This document shows positions 53,662-61,702 of a DNA stretch of 64,000 nucleotides, in pieces. Origin of the DNA: Archangium violaceum (GTDB lineage Bacteria > Myxococcota > Myxococcia > Myxococcales > Myxococcaceae); contig NZ_CP069396.1 of assembly GCF_016887565.1 (NCBI RefSeq), positions 10,150,001-10,214,000 of the forward strand, read 5' to 3'. Made by a program: the position numbers and the translations under genes. The notes under the pieces are model-generated. The model made no database searches. It was given only the letters and a program-made list of their open reading frames with translations, and was not told where the DNA came from. How positions within the stretch are numbered: the stretch's first letter is position 1; the number at the start of each line of letters is the position of its first letter.

Positions 53662-54849
53662 TCAGCCGACGAGCAGCGACACGTTCGAGGCCACGCCATT
53701 GCCCTCGATGTCCAGGTGCGGCGTGGGCAGGTTGTACTCGGCCGCGGCCGTGGTGGCCTCCATCATGATGGGGCCGGAGATCTCCGGCGGCTCGCCGTGG
53801 CACAGCAGCGCCACCACGTGCTCCACCGTCCACCGCCCCAGCCGCTGGATGGACACCTGGCCGTTCTGCATCCGGGCCGTCTCCGCCAGCTCCGTGCTGC
53901 CCAGCAGCTTCTCGTCCACCGAGCCACCCAGGTAGCCACGCGCCAGCGTCAGCACCCGCTCCAGCACCGCGTTCCACGCCTGCAGGTGCGAGCGGTCCTG
54001 GGCCTCGTCCATGATGTCCAGGCCCACCGGCAGCTTCTCCATCCGGTCCATGAACGTCTGGATGAGCGGCCCGCGGATGAGGCGCCCGTGCTGCGGCGCG
54101 ATGATCTCCACCGCCGGCTCCAGCTGGCGGATGGTGGCCACCACGCGCTGCAGCGCCAGGTTCACCGGCATGTAGATTTGATGGAAGGCGCGGATGCCAT
54201 TCCAGTCGGACTCATCCGCCCACAGGCCCTGCGCATTGACGTCCGTGACGCCGCCGAACAGGTCGCCCGTGAAGAGCACGCGCGTCTCCGGATCGTAGAG
54301 CATCACCGCGCCGCGGAAGTGGCAGAAGGGCGAGGGCACCGGCAGCAACCGGTGGCCGGTGGGCACGTTGAGCCCGTGGCTGAACTTCTCCGTGGCGATG
54401 AAGCGCCCGCGCGGCAGGTTCTGGTGGACGATGAGCCGCCAGGTGTCCTCGGAGCAGAGGATGCCGGCCTTGGGCGCGTAGCGCGCCGAGATGATGCTCG
54501 CCGACGAGCCCACGTCCGGGTCCTGGTGGTTGATGAAGACGGCGCTCAGCCTGTCCAGCCCACCGATGAGCGACGTCACCTTGGTGGACACCTGGGCGAA
54601 GTCACTGCTCGAGCCCGGGTCGATGAGCAGGTTGAACTCGTTGGGCCGACCCGTCTTGGGGTCCGTGCCCCGGAAGCGGCGCAGGTACGGGTTGGCGTAG
54701 AAGATGTTGCCCGGCTCGCGCTTGCCCACCCAGAAGGTATCGGGGGCGATCTCCACGGGGACGAGCCTCAGGTCATTCGCCTGGCTGTCGGAGGGACGAA
54801 CGTTGCTCGGGGGCGTGTTTCGGTTCGGAAAGGCCTGGCTGCTGCTCAT
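53662..54849 (-). CDS. MBL-fold (ODP-like) metallo-hydrolase with C-terminal extension
   Basis: 395 residues from ATG 54849. Metallo-beta-lactamase fold of the flavo-diiron/ODP type: VGKREPGNIFYANPYLRRF start, INHQDPDVGSS in the first metal motif (H-x-[DE]-x-D), FCHFRGAVMLYDPETRVLFTGDLFGG (second His, bridging Asp), and a late HGR in IIAPQHGRLIRG. ODP proteins bind oxygen at a diiron site rather than reducing it. The last 100 residues (SVDEKLLGSTELAETARMQNGQVSIQRLGRWTVEHVVALL...IEGNGVASNVSLLVG) are an extra domain I do not know. It is probably cotranscribed with the adjacent Ser/Thr kinase, suggesting an oxygen- or redox-responsive signalling role. Confidence 0.8.
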   Translation of the reverse strand: MSSSQAFPNRNTPPSNVRPSDSQANDLRLVPVEIAPDTFWVGKREPGNIFYANPYLRRFRGTDPKTGRPNEFNLLIDPGSSSDFAQVSTKVTSLIGGLDRLSAVFINHQDPDVGSSASIISARYAPKAGILCSEDTWRLIVHQNLPRGRFIATEKFSHGLNVPTGHRLLPVPSPFCHFRGAVMLYDPETRVLFTGDLFGGVTDVNAQGLWADESDWNGIRAFHQIYMPVNLALQRVVATIRQLEPAVEIIAPQHGRLIRGPLIQTFMDRMEKLPVGLDIMDEAQDRSHLQAWNAVLERVLTLARGYLGGSVDEKLLGSTELAETARMQNGQVSIQRLGRWTVEHVVALLCHGEPPEISGPIMMEATTAAAEYNLPTPHLDIEGNGVASNVSLLVG

Positions 54850-55074
54850 ACGAGCACTCGGTGCTGGGGTGGGGCCCCTGGGGGAGGGGCGGGAACACCT
54901 CAGCCCATAGCAAGGCATGGGCCGAACCCTTCAGCCCCTCCGCCCCTCGCAATCACCCCAAAATCCAGGGTCTTCGCCCACCCGCGGACGCAACCGCTGC
55001 GCGGCCTCGCACCGGGCCGCAAATCATGCGCTCCCCGACATGAAGCGAAACCACCCGTTCCATGAGTCCCGCTT

Positions 55075-56373
55075 TCAGGGAGCCCGAACGGGACCCTTCC
55101 CTCCGCCCAGCTCGTCCACCTGCTCCTGGGCCTCGTTCACGTCCTTGGAGTACTCGTCCAGGTAGCGCTGGCGCTCCTCGCTCGTCCACTCGTCCGGAGA
55201 GAATCTGTCCGGGGTGTACTCCTGGGTGGCGTGCACGTAGCCGGCGAGCGCCTTCACCAGCGAGCGATCCGGATCTCCCTGCTCCCGCAGGAGGAAGCCC
55301 TCCACGTCCCGCAGCTTGAGGGGGAAGGCGGGAGCGGCATCGCGGATGAGCTTGCCGAAGACGGTGAGCTTCACCTCGCGCGCCCCGGCCTCCAACTCCT
55401 CGTTGAAGGACACATAAGCGAAGGGAATGCCCGCCTCGTCATCCACCCGCCCCGCCATCACGTAGCGGCCCGGCTTGCGGACCTGGAGGCCGACATAGAG
55501 CTGCAGGGAACCGTTCTCCACCACCTCGCGCACCTTGCCGGTGAAGGTGGCGGGAGGCGCCGGGGTGAACTGGATGTCGAAGAAGGCACCGCCCTCGGCA
55601 CCGTTGCCGCCGCGCACGCGGAACTCGACGCGCAGCGTGCCCTCGAACATGGCGAAGCCCTGGCGGGCCGGCTGGAAGCTCCCCGTCCACGTGCCATCGC
55701 CGGCCACCTCGTCGCCGTTGCGCCCGGAGTCGTTGAAGTCCAGCGGCACCGAGCTGACCTTCTCGGCCGCCACCATGTGCGGCGCCTCGTGGGCGAGGGC
55801 CGAGTGCACCTCGCACGGCAGGGGATCGCCGGTGTGAGCGTTCTCGCAACCCACGAAGAAGCGCACCACCTCGTCGCCCACGACGAAGACCTTCTCCTGC
55901 TTGAGCTTCAGCGAGATGTCCCGCTGCTCCTTGCCCAGGGGCTGCTTGCGCTCGGGCGAGGCTGGGTAGATCTGATCCGGGTGCTCCTGGATGGGCCGCG
56001 ACTCGTGCGGATAGCGCGTGGCCTGGCGATAGGACTCGAGCGTGAAGCGCGCCCGCTCCAGCCGCTTCTCCCAGAGCTGCCGCTGGGCCTCGCGCTCGGC
56101 CTCCTCGGGCGAGAGGGACGTCTGGGCCACGGGGGCCGGTGAAGCGGGCCGCGCGGACCCGCGAGGGGGCGGCCCGGCCGGCTCGGGAGCCGACGGGAGC
56201 GGCTCCTGACCGGGCGCGGATGTCTCCACCGCCCCCGGCCGGATGAGCCCCACGGATAGCAGCACCCCTCCAACTCCCAACACGAGAGGAACGAGCAGGA
56301 GGAGCCACCGGCCACGGCGCGGGGGACGCTCGGACCGGGGAGGAGTGACGGAGGGGCTGCCATTCGGAGTCAT
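55075..56373 (-). CDS. Membrane-anchored choice-of-anchor X-like protein
   Basis: 432 residues. N-terminal cytoplasmic Pro/Arg-rich stretch, transmembrane helix at about 23-43 (WLLLLVPLVLGVGGVLLSVGL), Pro/Ala-rich periplasmic linker, then a helical region (SPEEAEREAQRQLWEKRLERARFTLESYRQ) and a beta-rich domain from about 165 (KQEKVFVVGDEVVRFFVGCENAHTGDPLPCEVHSALAH, DFNDSGRNGDEVAGDGTWTGSFQPARQGFAMFEGTLRVEFRVRGG). The 'DGxWTGSF' and 'GxYxAxxR' units are those of choice-of-anchor X domains. The C-terminal helix ends in EYSKDVNEAQEQVDEL. Function unknown; a structural surface or envelope role is likely. Confidence 0.78.
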   Translation of the reverse strand: MTPNGSPSVTPPRSERPPRRGRWLLLLVPLVLGVGGVLLSVGLIRPGAVETSAPGQEPLPSAPEPAGPPPRGSARPASPAPVAQTSLSPEEAEREAQRQLWEKRLERARFTLESYRQATRYPHESRPIQEHPDQIYPASPERKQPLGKEQRDISLKLKQEKVFVVGDEVVRFFVGCENAHTGDPLPCEVHSALAHEAPHMVAAEKVSSVPLDFNDSGRNGDEVAGDGTWTGSFQPARQGFAMFEGTLRVEFRVRGGNGAEGGAFFDIQFTPAPPATFTGKVREVVENGSLQLYVGLQVRKPGRYVMAGRVDDEAGIPFAYVSFNEELEAGAREVKLTVFGKLIRDAAPAFPLKLRDVEGFLLREQGDPDRSLVKALAGYVHATQEYTPDRFSPDEWTSEERQRYLDEYSKDVNEAQEQVDELGGGKGPVRAP

Positions 56374-56403
56374 GGGGATACGTCCAATGCTGCCAGAAGC
56401 GGC

Positions 56404-57288
56404 TCAGTAGGCGTAGGTGGCCATGTCGGCGCGCACGGGCCCGACGATGCCGCCCCAGGTGCCGTTGGAGTAGTGGTTGTAGGCCTCGCCATCATCGCGC
56501 AGCTCCACCGTGTGGTAGGACCACTTGGCCCGGCCGTCGCTGCACGCGCTGGTGCCCGTGTTCAGCGTGCCGCCGCAGAACAGGTCACCGGGGTTGCAGT
56601 AGGAGCCGCCGGAGGAGCCGGAGACCCCCCCCGTGGAGTGATAGGCCACGGCCTCGTCGTCCTGGCCGGGGAGGATGCCGGAGTAGGCCGTGCCCTTCGA
56701 ACCGGCGAAGTGGTAGAACCACTTCGCGGTCGTGGTGTTGTGGTTGTACATGGCGCGCGCCGTGGTGGTGACCAGGTCGCTCACGAGCGGCTCGCTCATG
56801 GCCCAGTCACCGTGGTCGGCCAGCTCGCTGCCGCCGCCGGCGCCCGAGGCCACGTCCACCCACTTGATGTTCCAGCCCGTCTGGGTGGTGCCGTCGGTGT
56901 TGCCACACACGCCGCTGGAGTTGGGGACGGCGTTCTTCTTGTAGCGCGCCGAGGTGCCGTACAGGGACAGGGCGTAGCCGATCTGCAGATCGCCCGCGCT
57001 GTGCGCGGCGATGTAGCACCAGTTGGCGCCGGTGCAGAAGCAGTCGAGCGCGTCGCGGACGCGGAAGTTCTCGACGGAGATCTTCTGCGTGCCGTTCCAG
57101 TTGACGGCCTTCTTGTTCACGCCGGCCGCGGTGGTGCTCGAGCCCCAGTAGCTGAAGTCAGCGTAGTTGCCACGCTGGGTGCTGCCGCCGTTACGACCGT
57201 GGATCCACAGCGAGTAATTGGTGGCCGACGCCTCCGCGCCCACCAGGGCGGTAGCGGCGATGATGGCCGTGCTGAACAGCTTCTTCAT
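56404..57288 (-). CDS. Secreted alpha/beta-hydrolase-like protein
   Basis: 294 residues from ATG 57288, with AGGAGG upstream. Signal peptide KKLFSTAIIAATALVGAEASA is followed by mature protein with NYSLWIHGRNGGSTQRG near the start and CYIAAHSAGDLQIGYALS at about 95-112, a nucleophile elbow (H-S-A-G) of an alpha/beta hydrolase. Cysteines (CFCTGANWCYI, GVCGNT, SYCNPGDLFCGGTL, ACSDG) suggest disulfides. A His for the catalytic triad is likely in WSYHTVELRDDGEAYNHYS near the end. Substrate unknown; secretion suggests a lipase or esterase. It is divergent from the peroxiredoxin-like gene. Confidence 0.8.
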   Translation of the reverse strand: MKKLFSTAIIAATALVGAEASATNYSLWIHGRNGGSTQRGNYADFSYWGSSTTAAGVNKKAVNWNGTQKISVENFRVRDALDCFCTGANWCYIAAHSAGDLQIGYALSLYGTSARYKKNAVPNSSGVCGNTDGTTQTGWNIKWVDVASGAGGGSELADHGDWAMSEPLVSDLVTTTARAMYNHNTTTAKWFYHFAGSKGTAYSGILPGQDDEAVAYHSTGGVSGSSGGSYCNPGDLFCGGTLNTGTSACSDGRAKWSYHTVELRDDGEAYNHYSNGTWGGIVGPVRADMATYAY

Positions 57289-57414
57289 GGGAACGCCTCC
57301 TGCTCGAACTTCCATGGGGGAGCCCGCCCGGCTGCCTGCCGGACGGACGGAGGCGACTGTACTGCCAACTTCTCAAAAACTGAAAACCTTCCATTCCCAT
57401 CAAACGAGAATCTC

Positions 57415-57431
57415 CTGACACAACGTGTCAG
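57415..57431. promoter_or_regulatory. Palindromic operator copy 1
   Basis: CTGACAC-AAC-GTGTCAG is a perfect inverted repeat with seven-base arms. A near copy follows 28 bases later, so the two half-turns lie on nearly the same face of the helix (28 bp is about 2.7 turns). Confidence 0.7.
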
Positions 57432-57442
57432 AAGGGGATTCC

Positions 57443-57459
57443 TTGACGCCGCGTGTCAG
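57443..57459. promoter_or_regulatory. Palindromic operator copy 2
   Basis: TTGACGC-CGC-GTGTCAG repeats copy 1 with two changes in the left arm and an identical right arm. The matching 7-3-7 layout in both copies argues for a real dimer-binding site. Confidence 0.65.
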
Positions 57460-57597
57460 GCGTCCAGACACGGGGAGGGCGACGCCCCGCCCGCCGCGTG
57501 GGGAGGGGGCGGGCGAGGGGCTGGGGAGGGATGTGTGAGGCGGATGCATAGCTTGAGTCGCGTCATCTCCATTCCGCTGCAGGAGGAGGCCCTGCCC

Positions 57598-58080
57598 ATG
57601 TCCTCGCTCGACGTTCCCTTGACGCTGTTGGATCCCGAAGGCGGTTGGATCAATGCGCCCGTGCACGTGCACGACCTGCGTGGCCGGCCGACGCTGCTGT
57701 ACTTCTGGTCCGAGCTCAGCAAGACGAACCAGGAGCAACTGCCGAAGATCAAGACGCTGCTGGACGAGTTCATCCCGAAGGGCCTGCAGGTGGTCGGCGT
57801 GCACGTGCCCATGGACGGAGAGGATCTGGGCCACGCGCTGGACACCAACGACATCGAAGCCATCGTGAAGAAGATGGGCTTCCGCCACCCGGTGGCGGTG
57901 GATGACGGCTCGATGGAGCGGGCGTACGGGGTGGAGGATGTGCCCACGTTCCTGGTGTACGACGCCTTCGGCATCCTGCGCTTGAGGGTGACGGGAGAGG
58001 ACGCGACGAACCTCGAGCTGAGACGGCTGCTGGAGCGGCTCACCGGACCCGAGGCCACCACGGGTGCGTTCGCGCCCTGA
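57598..58080 (+). CDS. Thioredoxin-fold peroxiredoxin-like protein lacking catalytic Cys
   Basis: 160 residues. The layout is that of TlpA/peroxiredoxin-like thioredoxin-fold proteins: PLTLLDPEGGWINAPVHVHDLRGRPTLLYFWSELSKTNQEQLPKIKTLLDEF, VVGVHVPMDGED, and VEDVPTFLVYDAFGILRLR with the cis-Pro. At the place of the redox motif (WCxxC) it reads WSELSKT with no cysteine. In the whole protein I see no Cys. It therefore cannot do dithiol chemistry; a binding or scaffold role is likely. ATG 57598 has GGAGGA upstream; ATG 57544 is possible. The SDR gene follows 22 bp later on the same strand. Confidence 0.85.
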   Translation: MSSLDVPLTLLDPEGGWINAPVHVHDLRGRPTLLYFWSELSKTNQEQLPKIKTLLDEFIPKGLQVVGVHVPMDGEDLGHALDTNDIEAIVKKMGFRHPVAVDDGSMERAYGVEDVPTFLVYDAFGILRLRVTGEDATNLELRRLLERLTGPEATTGAFAP

Positions 58081-58102
58081 AGAGAGAACAGCGAGGAGCG
58101 AC

Positions 58103-59143
58103 ATGGCAGGCCGGAACAAGAAGGAGGCCTCCCGACTGTCGCTGGGAGCCCTGACCGCCGCGGGAGTGGGAGCGGTGATGGGGCTCCGGGCGCTGCTGCG
58201 GGAGAAGGTGAGCTTCGAGGGCCGAACGGTGCTGTTGACGGGCGGCTCGAGGGGATTGGGCCTGGTGCTGGCCCGCCAGTTCCTGAAGGAGGGAGCGCGA
58301 GTCATCCTCAGCGCGCGGGAGGAGGTGGAGCTGACGCGGGCGCGCGACGAGCTGGAGAAGGACGGGGCGGGCGAGGTGCTGGCGATCCCCTGCGACGTGA
58401 GTGACCGGGTGCAGGTGGAGGCGATGGTGGCGCAGGTGCACGAGCGCTTCGGGGCGGTGGACGTGCTGGTGAACAACGCCGGCACCATCCAGGTAGGCCC
58501 GCTGGAGTCGATGACGGAGGAGGACTTCGACGAGGCGATGGACGTGCACTTCTGGGCGCCGCTCTACACGACGCTGGCGGTGCTGCCGGAGATGAAGCGG
58601 CGGGGCTGGGGGCGGATCGTGAACATCTCGTCGATTGGCGGGAAGGTGAGCATCCCGCACCTGCTGCCCTACAGCGCGAGCAAGTTCGCCCTGGTGGGCC
58701 TGTCGGACGGGCTGAGGGCGGAGCTGGCGCAGGACGGCATCCTGGTGACGACGGTGTGCCCGGGGCTGATGAGGACGGGAAGCCCGCCCAACGCGTTCTT
58801 CAAGGGCAACCACGAGGCGGAGTACGCGTGGTTCGTGCTGGGAGACTCACTGCCGGGGATGTCGATGAACGCGGAGCGTGCGGCGAGGAAGATCGTCGAG
58901 GCGTGCCGGCGAGGGGACGCGGAAGCACTGATCGGCATGCCGGCGAAGGTAGCGGCGCTGGCACGGACACTGGCACCGGGCCTGACGGCGGCGTTCCTGG
59001 CGCACGTGAACCGGATGATGCCGCAAGACAGCAGCACGGACAGGCACCGGGGCCGGGACAGCGAAACACCCCTCACCCGCTCCTGGGTGACGCAGCTGAC
59101 GAGGCGAGCCGCGCAGAAGAACAACGAGGAGCTGCTGCACTAA
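58103..59143 (+). CDS. Short-chain dehydrogenase with N-terminal extension
   Basis: 346 residues from ATG 58103 (GAGGAG upstream). SDR motifs: TVLLTGGSRGLGLVLAR (cofactor loop, about 41-57), NNAG, Ser in VNISSIGG, YSASKFAL (Tyr-xxx-Lys), then VCPGLMRTG. The N-terminus (NKKEASRLSLGALTAAGVGAVMGLRALL) has a hydrophobic stretch before the catalytic domain, suggesting membrane attachment, and the C-terminal 80 residues after the SDR core (AARKIVEACRRGDAEALIGMPAKVAALARTLAPG) are seen in steroid/retinol-type SDRs. It is probably cotranscribed with the peroxiredoxin-like gene. Confidence 0.92.
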   Translation: MAGRNKKEASRLSLGALTAAGVGAVMGLRALLREKVSFEGRTVLLTGGSRGLGLVLARQFLKEGARVILSAREEVELTRARDELEKDGAGEVLAIPCDVSDRVQVEAMVAQVHERFGAVDVLVNNAGTIQVGPLESMTEEDFDEAMDVHFWAPLYTTLAVLPEMKRRGWGRIVNISSIGGKVSIPHLLPYSASKFALVGLSDGLRAELAQDGILVTTVCPGLMRTGSPPNAFFKGNHEAEYAWFVLGDSLPGMSMNAERAARKIVEACRRGDAEALIGMPAKVAALARTLAPGLTAAFLAHVNRMMPQDSSTDRHRGRDSETPLTRSWVTQLTRRAAQKNNEELLH

Positions 59144-59154
59144 ACAAACAAACA

Positions 59155-59257
59155 CCCCTCTCCCTCCGGGAGAGGGACGGGGTGAGGGTATCGAGCCTCC
59201 CAGGTTGTCACCGAGTCAACACCCTCTCCCTCTGGGAGAGGGCTGGGGTGAGGGTCT
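59155..59257 (+). repeat. REP-like palindromic repeat, locus D (two copies)
   Basis: Two + orientation copies, about 59155-59190 (CCCTCTCCC, loop, GGGAGAGGG, ACGGGGTGAGGGTA) and 59221-59257. The 30-base spacer contains CCAGGTTG, as at loci B and C. Placed 12 bases after the SDR stop, it is where a terminator would be, and it separates the SDR from the methyltransferase gene. Confidence 0.87.
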
Positions 59258-59362
59258 ACCAGGAGCGCTCCGAGTCACCCACCGCCCGAAATGAGAAGAC
59301 AGGGCACACTGCGCCCGCCAGAGGTGCCCCCGTGCGGGAGCACCCAGTCGGAGGGAGAGCAC

Positions 59363-60094
59363 ATGGCGGAGCAGTACGACAACGTGGGAAGCAAGTACGA
59401 GCAGTTCAAGAACACGGCCCCGCTGCCGATCCCGGAGAGGCACACCTTCCTGAAGCTCGTGGGGGATCTGCGAGGCAAGAGCGTGCTGGACCTTGCGTGC
59501 GGAGCGGGCCACTACACGCGGATGTTGAAGGAGCACGGAGCGGAGCGGGTGGAGGGAGTGGACATCTCGCCGGAGATGGTCCAGCTCGCGCGAGGCAAGG
59601 AGCAGGAGCAGCGCCAGGGAATCCAGTACCACGTCTCGGACGCGGCGGCGCTGCCCCGGCTCGGCGGCTTCGACCTGGTGACGGCCGTCTACCTGCTGAA
59701 CTACGCGAGCACGAGGGACGAGCTGTTGCGAATGTGCCGGAGCGCGCATACCAACCTCGAGGCGGGAGGCCGCTTCATCGCCGTCACCATCGATCCGCAG
59801 TTCGACCTGAGCCGTTCGAACTGGGCGAAGTACGGCTTCGAGGTCCTGAGCGAGCGATACGAGAATGGGCGCCACGTCTGCCAGGCGAGGTTCCTGACGG
59901 AGCCCCCGGCGCCCATCGAGTACTTCCGCTGGCCCGCCGCCACCTACGAATCGGTGCTGGCGGAGGCGGGCTTCCGGGAGCTCACCTGGCATCCCTTCGA
60001 GATTCCCGCCGAGGCGCTCGCCAGGTTCGGCGAGGCGTTCTGGCGGGAGTACCAGGAGAACCCGCTGCTCATCGCCCTGAGCTGCCGCAAGTAG
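59363..60094 (+). CDS. Class I SAM-dependent methyltransferase
   Basis: 243 residues from ATG 59363 (GGAGGG upstream). Motif I is SVLDLACGAGHYTRMLKEHG (about 40-59), followed by VEGVDISPEMVQLARG, YHVSDAAALPRLGGFDLVTAVYLLNYAS, and LEAGGRFIAVTID. The start AEQYDNVGSKYEQFKNTAPLP is typical of small-molecule methyltransferases of the Methyltransf_25 kind. No partner to predict the substrate is adjacent. It is separated from the upstream SDR by REP repeats. Confidence 0.91.
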   Translation: MAEQYDNVGSKYEQFKNTAPLPIPERHTFLKLVGDLRGKSVLDLACGAGHYTRMLKEHGAERVEGVDISPEMVQLARGKEQEQRQGIQYHVSDAAALPRLGGFDLVTAVYLLNYASTRDELLRMCRSAHTNLEAGGRFIAVTIDPQFDLSRSNWAKYGFEVLSERYENGRHVCQARFLTEPPAPIEYFRWPAATYESVLAEAGFRELTWHPFEIPAEALARFGEAFWREYQENPLLIALSCRK

Positions 60095-60103
60095 GGAGAC
60101 AGG

Positions 60104-61216
60104 TCACGCCTTGGAGGGGTCGCCCTGCTCGACCTCCTCCCACCAGCGGCCCTTGTACTCGGCGGCGCGGGAGAGCTGCTCGCGCAGGGCCTCGATCATC
60201 TTCACGTTACCGTCCTGCTGGTAACCCTTCAGCGCTTCCTGACACCGGGGGACGCGCTGGAGGAACTCGCGGAGCCCGTCGAGGGTGAGCTCGGGCGCGT
60301 ACATGCCGTAGCCCAGCTTCTCCAGGTAGAGGGCGTTGAGGACCTGTTCGAACTGGCCGCCGACGGGCAGGGAGAGCATGGGCTTGTGGAGGTAGACGGC
60401 CTCGCTCATGAGCGTGTAGCCGCCACCGGCGACGACGGCGCGGGAGGTGCGCAGGTCGTCGATGAAGCCCTTCTCGCTGAAGGGGCGGTAGGTGAGGTTG
60501 CCGTCCTGGAGGTCCTCGGTGATATCGCGGCGCAGGCCGTAGACACGGCAGGGGATGCCGCTCTTCTTGAGGATCTCCGGCAGGGCGGTGTTGGTGGTGG
60601 AGGTCTGGTAGACGAGCAGGTGCTCGCCGGGCTCGGACTTCGCGGAGAGGATCTCCGGCCGGAGGATGGAGGGCAGGAGCGTGGTGCGCTCCTTGCGGAC
60701 GGGCGGGTAGAAGAAGGTGGTGACGAGGTAGTGGAAGCACCCGGGCAGCTTGGACTTCACGATGGCGCGCGTGCCCTCGAAGGCGTCCTCCCAGCCGGAG
60801 AGCAGCGCGGGATCATGCTTGCAGCGGTTGATGATCTGCATGTTGTCCACGCTGACGACGGGCAGGCGGTGGTTGCGGGCGAAGAGGTAGCTGAAGCTCT
60901 CGAAGTCGCTCACCACGACGTCCGGCTTGAAGTCCTCCACGAGCTCGAAGTACTGGCGGATGTTGTGCGGCCAGCCCTTGACGGCCCCGGAGACGTTCTG
61001 GAGCACCGTCTGCCACTTCTTCACCGAGTTGCCCTCGTAGGCCAGGGTGAAGCCCCAGATGCCGTGCACGTTCTCGAAGCGCTTGGCCAGGTACTCCTTG
61101 GCGCGCCCGGAGACCACGATGTGAACCTCGTGCTCCTTGATGAGCTCCTCGAGCAGCACGCGGGAGCGGGTGGCGTGCCCCATGCCTTCGCCGACGACTC
61201 CGTAGAGGATTCGCAT
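60104..61216 (-). CDS. MJ1255-like (GT1/GT28-fold) glycosyltransferase
   Basis: 370 residues from ATG 61216. GT-B fold: RILYGVVGEGMGHATRSRVLLEELI at the N-terminus (glycine-rich loop with a G-H-A-T motif typical of MJ1255/VC2487-like enzymes), HEVHIVVSGRAKEYLA, DFKPDVVVSDFESFSYLFAR, LPVVSVDNMQI, then a C-terminal donor domain GGGYTLMSEAVYLHKPMLSLPVGGQFEQVLNALYLEKLG. This resembles MurG in topology. The donor and acceptor are unknown. No partner gene; it converges on the methyltransferase gene by nine bases. Confidence 0.9.
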   Translation of the reverse strand: MRILYGVVGEGMGHATRSRVLLEELIKEHEVHIVVSGRAKEYLAKRFENVHGIWGFTLAYEGNSVKKWQTVLQNVSGAVKGWPHNIRQYFELVEDFKPDVVVSDFESFSYLFARNHRLPVVSVDNMQIINRCKHDPALLSGWEDAFEGTRAIVKSKLPGCFHYLVTTFFYPPVRKERTTLLPSILRPEILSAKSEPGEHLLVYQTSTTNTALPEILKKSGIPCRVYGLRRDITEDLQDGNLTYRPFSEKGFIDDLRTSRAVVAGGGYTLMSEAVYLHKPMLSLPVGGQFEQVLNALYLEKLGYGMYAPELTLDGLREFLQRVPRCQEALKGYQQDGNVKMIEALREQLSRAAEYKGRWWEEVEQGDPSKA

Positions 61217-61275
61217 GGGGGCGAGCATACGCGGGATGTGGCGCATTGGCCCACGCGGCGGTAGCGTCGCCCCCC

Positions 61276-61569
61276 ATGCAACCAGGGACGGACCCCAAGA
61301 CCCAGGGGGCGCGTGGCGGAGTGAGCCGGGCGGCCCTGCTGGGGCTGTGCGGCGGCATGATGCTGGGCGGACTCTTCTTGCTGATCCAAGGATTGAGGAC
61401 GCGCCTGGCCCCGGCGGACTGCGCCGACCTCTCGGAGATGGAGTGCGGCTTCATGCGGGACACGGCCATCGAGGTCGGCCGCACCCAGAGTGTCGTGGGG
61501 GCGGCACTGCTGGCGCTCGCGGTGGCCGTGGTGGTGCTGATGCGCTCGCGCACGCGCCCGGACGCCTAG
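61276..61569 (+). CDS. Small two-helix membrane protein
   Basis: 97 residues, ATG 61276. Helices at about 18-38 (RAALLGLCGGMMLGGLFLLIQGL) and 71-89 (VVGAALLALAVAVVVLMRS) with a short periplasmic or cytoplasmic loop containing CADLSEMECGF, a Cys pair that could form a disulfide. No recognised family. Divergent from the glycosyltransferase gene with 59 bp between starts. Confidence 0.7.
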   Translation: MQPGTDPKTQGARGGVSRAALLGLCGGMMLGGLFLLIQGLRTRLAPADCADLSEMECGFMRDTAIEVGRTQSVVGAALLALAVAVVVLMRSRTRPDA

Positions 61570-61649
61570 CGAGGGCCGCTCTCCCCTCCTCCGTCAAGCA
61601 TCCGGACAGGCGAGCCGGGTTAGTGGTTTTGCCGACGTGGCGTAGACCG

Positions 61650-61659
61650 GCTAATTAGC
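61650..61659. promoter_or_regulatory. AT-rich palindrome upstream of the LysR gene
   Basis: GCTAATTAGC is a perfect ten-base palindrome about 45 bases before the LysR ATG at 61703, inside the only AT-rich stretch of the intergenic region (about 61645-61682). LysR proteins often autoregulate from such sites. The spacing and palindromic character support it. Confidence 0.5.
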
Positions 61660-61702
61660 TCTAGCCTCGACATAAGGCTTCGGTTAGGAGAGGCGCCCTC
61701 TT

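Larger units (their letters stand above)
57289..57597. other. Divergent intergenic region with tandem palindromic operators
   Basis: The 309 bases between the secreted hydrolase (leftward) and the peroxiredoxin-like gene (rightward) hold two 17-base palindromes (57415-57431 and 57443-57459, listed separately), an AT-rich block at about 57360-57412 that could carry promoter elements, and a purine/GC-rich stretch with no coding frame. Nothing else is evident. Confidence 0.7.
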
